64,000 nucleotides of DNA from Folioceros fuciformis (Eukaryota; Anthocerotophyta; Anthocerotopsida; Anthocerotales), in assembly GCA_049999805.1 (NCBI GenBank), contig JBNGIO010006148.1, positions 105,553 through 169,552 on the forward strand, read 5' to 3'. The position numbers were made by a program, and so were the translations under genes. Shown here one piece after another: positions 33,340 through 43,692 of the stretch (position 1 is the stretch's first letter; each line of letters starts with the position of its first letter). The notes under the pieces were generated by a model that was not told where the DNA came from, searched no databases, and was given only the letters and a program-made list of their open reading frames with translations.

Positions 33340-34371
33340 GGGAGCTCCTGCATGTGGACAATTTCTAGCAAAATGTCCCTGCTCTCCACAACTATAACAT
33401 ACACCAGAGGTAGGCGCTACACGTCATCTTCCACGACTCATGTTATCACCTCTACCTCGGCTTCTGGCAGTAGTCTCAGCAGTTGCACTGTTCCCAGTGG
33501 TGGTGGCTCGTCCTCTGCCTCTAGATCTACCCTGAGATCTAGGATATCTCCCTCTCGAGATTGGAGCCTCCTAGAAAAGCATGTCCGGTATGGCATCTGC
33601 TGCTGCCATAGCCTCTTGCAACGTCTGAGGATTAGTCAATGCAATCCTGTTTTGAGCCCATCTCTTAAGGTTAGTAGTAAACTTGTGGAGTTTGTCCTGT
33701 TCATGCATCTCAGGACATTGCAAGACAATAGAGCTGAATTCACTCACATACTCCCGCAAAGTTCTAGTATGCTTGGCATTGTCGAGCATCCTTCGCGCCA
33801 AAACTCGCAACATTAGCTGGTAGGAAACGAAGTTGCAGCGCTTCCTTGAAGTCTGCCCATGTGAAGATCGTTGCTTTGCGATTGCCTTGCCTTACGTTCT
33901 CTACGTACAAGTAAGAGCATACTCGTCCAAGAAGTTCGTGACGTGCTTCAAGTACTCGTCTTGCGGCACTCCGCATGATTCCAAGTACGCTTCCAAAGAG
34001 AAAAACCAAGAACTGATTTTCTCTACGTCACGCTCGCCTTTGTAACTCTTAGGCGTAGGAACACTCAATCTCAACTTCTTGGTGTTCTTAGGAGCACTGA
34101 TCTCAGGCTCGGGCTCCACTTCTTCTGGCTCTTCTTCAACGAGCCTACGTTTGGCTTTGATCTCTTGATCTAGAGCATCAAGTCTCCTCATGATTTTTTG
34201 GAGCTGGTCCTCTATGGTGGTACCGGTCCTTTGCTCCGAAGTTCCTTCCTCCGTCGTTCTCATGACTTAAGGATCCGCCTGTGGCTCTTCCATAATGGCT
34301 TCGGTAAGCGGGGCCTTATCCTTCCTGCGGCGCACCCTCTCTGCTCTGCCTGGCTTAGCAGGATCTGCCAT
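33340..34371 (-). pseudogene. gag: Gypsy gag with CCHC zinc knuckle
   Basis: The gag frame starts at an ATG at 34371 and meets an in-frame TAA after 34 codons, followed two codons later by another ATG at 34263. The capsid-like domain is split over frames at 34263-33901, 34009-33764 and 33813-33571 and includes SSWFFSLEAYLESCGVP and LREYVSEFSSIVLQCPEM. Near 33353-33400 is the nucleocapsid zinc knuckle CYSCGEQGHFARNC. The first part is acidic and coiled-coil-like. Stops and frameshifts show decay. Confidence 0.85.
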
Positions 34372-34409
34372 CGTTAACTAGCATACTAGTCAAGGATGCT
34401 TCAACCTAA

Positions 34410-34421
34410 GCTCTGATACCA
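34410..34421 (-). other. Primer binding site of the Gypsy element
   Basis: The reverse complement is TGGTATCAGAGC, complementary to the 3' end of initiator tRNA-Met. It directly adjoins the right LTR. Confidence 0.85.
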
Positions 34422-35030
34422 ACAAGAAACACCCCCTTCAATGGGGCGGGGCAGAACCACGTAGTTAGAAGCCAAAGCAAGGGTCACTTTTAAACACCGG
34501 ACACAGCACTAGGCCTCCAAGTAGCCTGTCCTCCTCTTCTAGGAGGACTCGCAGCCAGCACCCTTGCTGCTGCTCTTTATTCAAATCACGAGTCAACAAG
34601 AACATATAGAGCTGGAGGGCTAGAGAGAACTCCCCATCTTTGCCTAAGCTAGGAGTTTAGCTCTCCCTTCTCTTGGCCTCCTCCCACAACTCCTTCACAG
34701 CACCTTTCATGTGCTCTCACAGCCCAAGCAACACATGCTCTCAAGGCATAGCCCAAGCACCCAGTGCTCTCAAGGCTTTGAGGAGATACTGATCTCAACT
34801 CCCCTGTACTGAACTTGCCTTAGCCCTTGGCTAAGTCCCCTTTTATACACAAGCTCAAGTCACTTACTTAGCAACTACTTACTTAAGCACTTACTTAAGC
34901 CTTAAGCTATTATTCACTACCACACACTTTTCCTAGGGCTGCATGCTTCTCATGCTCTTAGTAACCTGCTCTGCTAAACATGCCTCTGCATGGAGCTTAC
35001 TTGCTTGGCACTCAAACCAACGTTGTTACT
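34422..35030 (-). repeat. Right (5') LTR of the Gypsy element
   Basis: The longer of the two LTRs. The TATA element on the minus strand is the complement of ttttatacac (34841-34850). It ends at 35030, after which similarity to the left LTR and its flank stops. Confidence 0.9.
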
Positions 35031-35491
35031 GTCAGTTGTCTTTCTTCCCCAACGTGAGTATAGGTCGCTGGCAAACTTGGAAACAATAGATATTGGAAGA
35101 TTTGGAAAACCCTTTTGGCCTTCGGTCCTCTTCAAGTTGTTCCTCCTTATTTTCTCGTAATTTTTTTTCTCTCTCTATATATATGTATACATATATATCA
35201 ATTTGAAGGTTTTGATTATACGAAATATTATACATTTTTGGCTTTAATAGTAAATAGATCCTTCAATATTATATACTAGATTCCAATGACTTAGTATGGG
35301 AGCTCAAATATGTTTTGTTAATATAGTCATAAAAAATGAGAAGATTATGAAAATGTAGAGTATGTTTGAGTGCTTCAAACCTACTATGGCCATCGTTCAG
35401 CAACCGCTGCCGGAAGATGGCTCCAGCAACGCACTCTTCAAACGCTCAATTCAGGTACTGAACCAGAGATTGATCTTGGGACTCACTGGTG
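35031..35491. other. AT-rich spacer between Gypsy element and minisatellite
   Basis: The part from 35150 to 35360 is strongly AT-rich and includes an alternating ctctata/tatgtata tract. No gene was recognised. Confidence 0.4.
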
Positions 35492-36160
35492 ACTTAGGGC
35501 GGACGATGGAGCAGTGTGGCCTAGGGCGGACGGTGGAGCGATGTGGCAGTATGGTGTGGTGCACTACGGTGGAGCGGTGTGGCCTAGGGCGGATGGTGGA
35601 GCGATGTGGTAGTATGGTGTGGTGCACTACGGTGGAGCGGTGTGGCCTAGGGCGGAATGGTGCACTACGGTGGAGCAGTTTGGCCTAGGGTGGAACGGTG
35701 GAGCAGTATGGTGCGGTGCGCTATGGAGCGGTTTGGAGCGGTGTGACCTATGGCGGAATGGTGCACTACGGTAGAGCGATGTGGCCTAGGGCGGATGGTG
35801 GAGCGGTGTGGCAGTATGGTGTGGTGCACTACGGTGGAGCGGTGTGGCCTAGGGCGGAGTGGTGCACNNNNNNNNNNGTGGTGCACTACGGTGGAGCGGT
35901 GTGGCCTAGGGCGGAGTGGTGCACTACGGTGGAGCGGTTTGGCCTAGGGTGGAATGGTGGAGCAGTATGGTGCGGTGCGCTATGGAGCGGTGTGGCCTAG
36001 GGCGGACGGTGGAACGGTGGGGCTGTATGGAGTGGTGCACTACGGTGGAGCGGTGTGGCCTAGGGCGGAATGGTGCACTACGGTGGAGCAGTTTGGCCTA
36101 GGGCGGAACGGTGGAGCAGTATGGTGTGGTGCACCATATTGGTCACAAGCATAAGGACTT
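35492..36160 (+). repeat. Minisatellite, degenerate unit around tggcctagggcgga
   Basis: The core motifs gtggagcggtgtggcctagg and gcggaatggtgcactac alternate in variable combinations with spacers such as gcagtatggtgtggtg. It includes the 10-N gap at 35868-35877, which is again flanked by matching sequence, so copy number is uncertain. The array abuts the coding part of the downstream non-LTR element. Confidence 0.9.
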
Positions 36161-39100
36161 CGATAGGACCACTTGGGTGGCAAAAGTGCGACTTGCTTCT
36201 TCCTCCGAACCAGCTGCCAATCCTCTTCTAACAGATCCTTTGGGGCCGTCCCCGGAGGCTTGGTTGTGGCTTCGAGGGCAATCTGATCACTTGTTGGCTC
36301 TTTTCCATGCTCGTTTTCCATGTCCTCACCTCTTCCGACGTCTCCCTAGGTGCCTACATGATGATATTCGCCTTGCTTATCGTCTTCCATTGGATCATCT
36401 TGCTCAGGACCCGAGGGATGAGGGTGCTTGGATTTTGTTCCTTTTCCTGCCTAGATGGTGCTTTCGGCGCTCTAGGGGTGGTCCGTTAGGTCATAGGGAG
36501 GTGGCCTCTCGACTTCGTCGTTCTCGATCCGGAGATTGGCAAGCTCTTCAGGAGGAGGATTTACTAGCAGCAAAATCTCGATTGGAGTCAACTAAGGTTG
36601 ACAAGGTATGCCATGACCCATTTAAAGTGCGTCTCAAGCGGTGTCTCATGTTGGGCAGCCATGGTGAATGTGCTCGGGCTGCTAGAGCATTGCGCCCAGA
36701 GCCGGCTGCATCTGCAACTGAGGACACCATTGCTGCACTTCGTGCCCTTCATCCAGAACCTCATGATACTATACCGCAAGATCTTCTTGACCACACAGTT
36801 GAGGAGCCTTTTTGCTTGGATAGGGTTGTTTTTGGGCATGCACTCTCTTCTGCGCCGCGACTTTCTGCAAGGGGTTTGTCTGGCATAGTTTATCACCATT
36901 TTCGAGATTATTTTTCTCTTGAGGATCCCTTAAGTGGTTTTTCGGAGCTTTATACACTAGTAGTTCCTGTGGCCAGGGGCGAAGTTCCCAATCGAATCTC
37001 TCAAGTTTTGGCGGCTAGTAGGCTACTTGCATTGGAAAAGCCCACCTCAGGAGTGCGCCCTATTGATGTGGGGGAGGTATTTTTGTGCCTTATCAGCCAA
37101 AGTATTGCAATTCAACTTCGGGAGTACTTTCAAGCACATCTTGCACCCCACCAATTTGGGTTTGCTACCCAGGAGGGTGTGAATCTGCCGCTCTCAGCAT
37201 CTAGGTGGCCCTTGAGTTACATCCTCACTGGGTAACTTTGCAGGTTGATATTGAGAATGCTTTCAACACCGTCTCTAGGGTCGCCATCTTCTCAGAGCTC
37301 AAGAGTGCAGGAGGTCAATTGGCAAGTCTTATCCCTTTTGTTCGCTCCTTCTATGGCTCGCCATCCAAGCTCTACTACCAACACGGCCCGACTATTGAGG
37401 GGGTCTCAATTTTTGATTCAGCAACAGGCACAAGGCAAGGGGATCCGCTGAGGGGTGCTCTTTTTTGCAATGGCGCATTTTCGTGCGTTGTCCTCTATTG
37501 CCTTAGTATTTCGGGAATGCCTTTTCCCTTCCATGGCTGATGACACTCATATTCTTGGGCAAGGAGTTATAGTCAAAGCAGCATTTGATTTCTTCTCATC
37601 AAAGCTCTCCAAGGTGGGGTTGCGGGTCAAGCTATCTAAATGCAGGGTTTGGTCTCCTCAAGCATCACCCCCCCCCTTTAACCTTTGGGGGGGGGGGGGA
37701 TATCACCTCCTCGCAGGGACTTCGAGTCTTGGGTGTGCTTGTGGGACCTCCTGATTTTGCTCATAGGTTTGTGGATGAAGCATTGGATGAAGATTTGGCT
37801 CATATCATGGACCTCTCACAAATCGGTGATCCTCATATTGCGTTTAGTATCCTTTCTTCTTGTTTTGCTCAGCGACCAGGTTACCTCACTAGAATTGTTG
37901 CGCCTTCTCCATTTTTCTCATCAAGTCTCAGGAAGTTTGACAATCAAGTTATGCAGGCTCTTGGGAACATCATAGGTTCAGGCACCTTCGAGTGTGCTAT
38001 CAGTGATTTGGCTCAGAAGCAGGCTTCTTTGCCAGTCGCCTTTGGAGGGGTTGGTCTTTTGGCTATGGAGGCCTTTGCCCCAGCTGCCTTTCTCGGCAAC
38101 TGGGCCGTCTCAGCTCCAATTTTGGCCTCTCGGTTTTTGCTACAAGATTCCCCTGTTCTTGACAGTTTTATTTCAGGTGTTGAGGAGGGCGTTTTCCCTT
38201 TACAGGTATCTCTTAGGCAAGCGAGGGATTCTCTACCTTTGGAGGCTCGTGAGGCTCTACCTCCTTTCACCTCCTTTTCTAGGGAAGGGTTGAAGGGTCT
38301 CCAAGCCTCTCTCCTAGAAAAGCAATATGGCCAAGCACTAAGAGCCCTTCTTTCAGACTCATCCATCCCTAGGTCTTCTCGAGCTGGTATTCGATCTTGT
38401 TCAGGTGAAGGAGCAGGCTCTTGGCTTTTAGCTCGACCTAGCATCCAGGCGTTTCGAATCGCACTAGCAACTTTCGCCACTGCGATGAGATTTCGCTTAG
38501 GTTTGGCCCACCCCTTGGCTTTTTCTCTCTCTACATGCAGTTGTGGGGTTGCCATTGTCGATACAGGGTCCCATTTGGCATGTTGTCCCGTTGGGGGGCA
38601 CCGCATTGCCACTCATGATGCAGTTCGAGATGTCATGTTCTCAATGGTTAGGGAGTGTGGGTTTCTTCCGTATAGGGAGCGTCCATATACTTTGCGCAAT
38701 GGGGTTTCACTTAGAGCCGACCTTTTCTTCACTAGGGGAGAATAGGTTTGTGTTGCTAATGTGGTTGTTACGGATCCCACAAGGGATTCGATTTGTGAGC
38801 ACGTCATCATCAACCCCCCTGGTTGGGCAACAGAGGGTTGTGCAAGTGCCAAAGTCCGTAAGTATTCTCCCTTGCAAGACGGGCATACTTTCATCCCCCT
38901 TGCTCTTAAGACTCATGGAGCTATAGGCAAGGATTTTTCAAGGTTTATCAAGGAGTGCGCCAAGGTTTATCAGAGCAATAGGAATGGTGTTCTCCCTCTT
39001 TCCTCTGTGGTGGCCTTCTTTCGACAATGTGTATCCATTGCTTTGCAACAAGCATTGGCCAATGCGGTTTTTAGAGGCCTTCTTTTGACAATGTGTATCC

Positions 39101-39300
39101 ATTGCTTTGCAACAAGCATTGGCCAATGCGGTTTTTAGAGGCCTTCTTCCGACAATGTGTATCCATTGCTTTGCAACAAGCATTGGCCAATGCGGTTTTT
39201 AGAACAGCAACAAGTGCAGGTCAAGTGGCTTCTTCGGCACCGGTGGTAGGTAGGCCTTTTGTTATTCCACATCATGACAATTTGGGAGCAGTAGGTAGTT
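36161..39300 (+). pseudogene. Non-LTR retrotransposon reverse transcriptase with RLE-like C-terminus, frame-broken
   Basis: The N-terminal part has AWILFLFLPRWCF and LRRSRSGDWQAL blocks typical of an algal and early-plant type of LINE-like ORF. The reverse transcriptase follows: GVRPIDVGE, DIENAFNTVSR, SATGTRQGDPLRG and the catalytic MADDTHILG. After the thumb come a Cys/His cluster (CSCGVAIVDTGSHLACCP, then H) and HDAVRDVMFSMV, LRADLFF, VVVTDPT and KVRKYSPL with FIPLALKTHGAIG. This resembles the restriction-like endonuclease end of R2-grade elements. Frame changes occur near 37200, 37450-37540 and at a C/G homopolymer at 37668-37698, and a stop at 38745 splits the endonuclease part. No 5' ORF, poly-A tail or target duplication was identified. 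Confidence 0.8.
39022..39205 (+). repeat. Triplicated 64-bp segment within the LINE 3' coding end
   Basis: Three copies, starting near 39023, 39087 and 39151, each contain gacaatgtgtatccattgc. The period of 64 is not a multiple of three, so the expansion breaks the frame. The related fragment at 63.8 kb has one copy of this segment. Confidence 0.9.
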
Positions 39301-39540
39301 TTTGAAAATGATATTCGTAGGGGAGAGTACCTCTTTTTGCCTTTGGCGCTAATGGGGTTGTTCCTCCAATCTTTGGAGTAGATAGGACTTTCCATCTCTT
39401 TTTCAATCATAGAAAATACGCGATTCTTCAATATTCTATTCATAGTTGCATGTTTTCAAACGAGGTATCTCAAACATAAATAAAGTTACTTGCTTAACGT
39501 AGAAGTATCCATTTCACTCCACATTCAACAGGTAGAATTC
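39301..39540. other. Intergenic, nothing recognised
   Basis: This short stretch between the LINE end and the next minisatellite holds no recognised feature. Confidence 0.4.
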
Positions 39541-39780
39541 TAACCACTGCAACCATGATGGGTCACCAAACAAATCCACTGTGATAAGTCACTAAACTAA
39601 TTGTGAACGATGGGTCACTAAACACAATGATGGGTCACTAAACAAATAGTTGATGATGGGTCACTAAACAAATTGTTGATGATGGGTCACTGAACACAAT
39701 GATGGGTCACTGAACACAATGATGGGTCACTAAACAAATCGTCAATAATGGGTCACTAAACAAATCTTCAATGATGAACA
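39541..39780 (+). repeat. Short tandem array of gatgggtcactaaacaa units
   Basis: About nine or ten degenerate copies of an 18-26 bp unit are separated by variable spacers of 2-10 bp. Spacing is irregular and the repeats are imperfect. Confidence 0.8.
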
Positions 39781-40697
39781 ATTTATGGAACAACCTTTGC
39801 AATAATCAGCTTTGTCCCGATAGTCACAACATCCATGACAATTAGCATTGTCTCAATGCTAATGATAGACAATCCCCTAACCGTGATTGAGGGTGGTATG
39901 AATAACTTTGGTGATAGGTAAACCCTTTCAACTCCCCAATCATGATATATAAGTGTCGTTTGTGGGTTTTTACAAAATAGCCTTCGGAGCTAGTCCTCTT
40001 AGTCTCGTTGCATATCTAGATGCATGCATAATACTTGAAATTTTAAAAATAGTATGAATACTTAAAATGCTTTACGAAAATTCAAATAACAGCTTGGCGC
40101 TTCGAACTTGTGAGCTTCGTCGTCGTGTAGCTTTTGGCAGTTACGTGCTGACAGCAAAAACCCGTGGCGTTCCAAGGACGAAGGTGATTGCACTTCTCAG
40201 TGGGTTGTAGTACGTGCATGGATACACAGAAGAATCTCTGCCCCATAGATTGTGCTATTAAGAAGGGAGACCCCGCAAGACTACTAGAATGGAATCCAAT
40301 CCGCTTAAAAGTCCTGAACTGTCGAGGTAGCGTGGTCGGTCGGCAATAGTGAGGTAGAAGTGGTTGGGTGGGGCCTTGCGCAGAGCTCTGCACAAGTGCA
40401 ACGCAACGACAACGACCAATGTCAGCCTCTAGTACTGGAGCCTGTCATGATGCCACCAGCAGCAGTACCTGAGGAAGTCAGGCGTGTACAGACATCGACT
40501 CCAGCTGCTCCAGCACGATCACCACCTACCCACCCCGGACATGTATGAACGTCACCACGGTCACCCAAGTACGGGCTTCCTCCCGCCCCTGCTCCATAAT
40601 ACTGGCCATGTCTGGCCGGCCACCCGGATACATATTGTGAATGCAGAGCTGGTGCCATTCCGTAGCCATTGCACCACTACACCAGATCACAGCATCC
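39781..40697. other. Intergenic, upstream of the cupin gene
   Basis: No gene is recognised. Plus-strand frames at 40360-40690 are the presumed 5' UTR and promoter of the cupin gene. Confidence 0.4.
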
Positions 40698-42237
40698 ATG
40701 GCAGGCGGCATGCGCATGCTGACATGCCTGCTCTTGATCCTCCTGTTTCAAGCGGCGGTAACAGTCGGCAACGACGAGATCGATGTAGAGCAGCTGGACT
40801 TGGACCCGAAGCGGGCAGTGGAGAGCTTCAAGACGGAGGCAGGCACAATTGAGGTGTGGGAAGCATACTCCCAGCCCCTCATCCTTCTCGCTGCTGTCGC
40901 CGCGTCGAAGCTCACTCTTTACTTCCGGAGCCTTGCGTTACCGGCGTACTCCGACTCCCCCAAGCTCCACTACGTCATCGAAGGTGATCGAACAATCTTC
41001 CATCATTTCAATTCAACATCAACAAGTCTTAGCCTGCATCCATGCCTCAAAGCTTTTCCGGACCAGATTGATGAAAACTTTCTTGCCTCCACAAGCAGGG
41101 CAAGCGATCGTCGGGGTGGTGTTCCCGGGAGCTGATCTGCGCCAGTACGTCCGGAGCGTGAAAGCAGGCGACGTTGTGGCGCTGCCGGTGGGATCCGTCT
41201 CCTGGTGGCTCAACCCTGCCTCCTCCAACCTCGTCATCATCAGCCTCGGTGACACTTCCAAGGCGCACCGCACCGGCCAGTTCACGGACTCCCCTCTCGC
41301 GGGCCGCACCTCCGTCGTCCATGGCTTCTCTCCCGATTTCCTGGCTCAGGCTTGGGACGTGAATGAAACTCTACTGAAGCAGGTGGAGGACAATCAGAAG
41401 GGGGATATCCTGGTGCAGCTCTCCGATCGTGATTACCGCAGCATTCTGGAAGCCGCGCCCGATCGTGTAGGCAACATTCCCGAGAACTCTTACTCCCCTG
41501 CGTATGGCGAGTTCATCTACAGCGCCAAGGACGCCAAGAAAGACCCCGACGTCAAGGGCGGGGGCAGAGTGGCCCCGATCACCAGCGATGTGCTCCCCAT
41601 CCTCGAGCACATCCAGCTTGGTTCCGATTTGGTAGAGCTGGACCCGGTAAGTCTGCTGTACTCGGAATTGATGCCGTCACGATTACATGAAGCGTTCTTG
41701 ATGAAATCGTGGCCATTTCTTAATCAAGCCATGGCCATGGATATCTCCAGGGCGGTCAGGTGTCCCCAGGCTACTCCGCAGACGCTGCATTCCAGGTGAC
41801 CTACATTGTGCGAGGGAGCGGGCACGTGCAGATCGTAAGCGACAAAGGCAAGCGGGTTGTGGACTTCCAGCTCACGGCGGGGGATTTCTTCATCGTTCCT
41901 CGCTTCTACATCGTTTCCAAGCGGGCAGGAGGCCAGGGATTGCAGTGGTTTTCAATCATCACCACACAGAAGTACTTCGACTTCTTGGACGCTAAGCTTG
42001 CATTTCGTCCATGGACTCATTCATCGTGCTCGAAAATATTCATGTTCTATGTCAGCTAAGGGTTTGCGTTGTTGCGTACGCAGGCCGATCTTCACCAATC
42101 TTGCCGGCAGCTCTTCTATATTCAAATCACTCTCACCAGCAGTACTCCGGGCAGCACTGAATATAGACGGAGACGCGGAAAAGTCATTCCGCCAGAGTCA
42201 CAGCCAAGATCCCGTCTTCTTCCCTCCGCTTAGCTAA
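40698..42237 (+). CDS. Secreted bicupin, 11S-globulin-like (RmlC-like cupin)
   Basis: Four exons (40698-40983, 41099-41646, 41751-41971, 42084-42237) encode 402 residues in phase. An N-terminal hydrophobic segment (MLTCLLLILLFQAAVTVG, after a short basic leader) is a likely signal peptide. Two cupin barrels follow: the first with LALPAYSDSPKLHYVIEG, GDVVALPVGSVSWWLN and HRTGQFTDS; the second with GYSADAAFQVTYIVRGSGHVQIV, GDFFIVPRFYIVSK and the end PIFTNLAGSSSIFKSLSP. The closest family in memory is the non-storage 11S-globulin relative of Arabidopsis At1g07750 and At2g28680, which as I recall lacks a signal peptide, so secretion here would differ. The usual metal-binding His set of germins is not evident, so an oxalate-oxidase role is unlikely. 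Function is otherwise unknown. Confidence 0.9.
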
Positions 42238-43692
42238 AAAAATTCTGTTCCCAAAGCCGCGAGTTCTAGTCGGATCAACGTCAACATGGAATCAGGCTTG
42301 TAAAGGAAAGAGGCAGGTCTGAGTGCCAGGGACTTGGTCCCTCGGCGAAGAGCTTTCACAATTCTCGGTTCTAAAGACGTGCTATATAAACTTTGATTCC
42401 TGAATTCCTTGTCCTTTTCGGTGGTGCCTAAGCTGGTCAGACATGCAAGTGTGTTGTCTCCCGGCCATGAATCGAATCGTCTTGGAGGCGCTACGTGTGC
42501 TGGCTTCCTTCCAAAGGGCCTGGTTCGAAAGTTTCCGAAGACAATGGACGACCGCTCCTAACACAACCCCAAAGCTGCCTTTCCTCGAGGCGTTTCGGTC
42601 ATTTACTCCTACACTGCAAAGCGCTTCCTTCACTCATGGCCGGCTACAAACAAACTAGGGAACTTGATTGTTGCACCTGACGATTAAAACCACTCGACAG
42701 AGCACGTTGAGGGCTACGATATCCTAGAAGATGGCGTTCATGGTGAGGCGAGGGGAAGCAGGTTGTCTCTCCAACGTGGACGGAGAAAAGCAGAGACAGC
42801 AAGCCCGTAGGAAGGAACGGCATCCTCTATAATCAGTGACTCGCTATTTTCACTGTTCAAACTTTTGCATACTACAGCTCAAGATGGCAGGCATGCATGG
42901 GCTAATGAAAACCTTCCCTTCCAAGAACGTGAGAATGGCTCCTTCCTTCCGATTCGTGCTGGGAACGGAGGTCTTCACGTATTTCGGTGGTTTTGTCGAA
43001 ACATGAGTCATCCAGAGTCTTCGTGATGCAATGTCCGTACAGTTCCTCGTTGCAGTTGTGATTTCAGACAAAAGGTCTGCGGCCTTGAGAAGAGCGTCCA
43101 CCGCATCAGAAGCACATCATAGTGTCAGAACGTAAAAGGTACCTGCACCAGATTGGCGGCATGCCAACCTTCCAATAGAGGGAACACAAGTTAACCAGAG
43201 CATCTTGACGTTCACGATGCAGGCAGAGTTTCTGGTGCTGTCTCTGCCGCCAGAGCTGCTTTTCGAAACGACGTTCCAACTTGCCCTAGTATTGCGTTGG
43301 GAACTGCGAATGCTTTTGTGTCCTCGGGTTACGCACATAGCAAATCCTGATCTCTGGCTGCTACTTGCTGATGTCTGCATCACTCCGCTCCAGTCCTCAG
43401 GGGTCACCCTCCGTCACTGTATCAGGATGGGTGGAACTATGACGTAACATAGCTTTTGACTCCTGACCCCTTCTGCTCATTGGCTGAGACCAAAGATATC
43501 CAGCATACAAGTGCTATGCCTGCCGTCCACAACTCGTCCTGGACGCCATTCTCTTACGATTTTCGCATGATTTTTAAAGTATGCCAGTCCCTCTAACCTC
43601 TTTGGGACGCAATAATGAAATGGGTGAAGAATATGGCTGGGGATGAAGAGGCACACGAAGGAATGAAACGACTAGACACCGAAACTCTTTCT
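42238..43692. other. Intergenic, no firm gene
   Basis: This is the space between the cupin 3' end and the PPR 3' end. A plus-strand frame near 43217-43447 contains LSLPPELLFE and a later NPDLW segment, faintly reminiscent of an F-box; I do not call it a gene. The rest shows nothing. Confidence 0.35.

Larger units (their letters stand above)
29281..35030 (-). mobile_element. Ty3/Gypsy LTR retrotransposon, chromovirus type, decayed
   Basis: Two LTRs in direct orientation flank an internal region read on the minus strand in the order gag, protease, reverse transcriptase, RNase H, integrase, chromodomain-like end. A tRNA-iMet primer binding site lies just inside the right (5') LTR at 34410-34421, and a purine-rich tract (complement of cctcccccac, 29824-29834) abuts the left (3') LTR. 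Frameshifts and stops occur in gag and pol, so it is not autonomous. I could not find a matching 5-bp target duplication (gaatg on the left, gtcag on the right), and the termini do not show clean TG...CA, so boundaries may be off by several bases. Confidence 0.93.

Noticed and set aside
36111-36160. Extending the LINE protein upstream into the minisatellite
   Set aside because: The frame stays open there only because of the repeat; the residues are repeat-derived and not conserved.
39541-39780. Short direct repeats with spacers, CRISPR-like at first sight
   Set aside because: Spacing is irregular (2-10 bp), repeats are degenerate, and no cas genes are expected in this genome.
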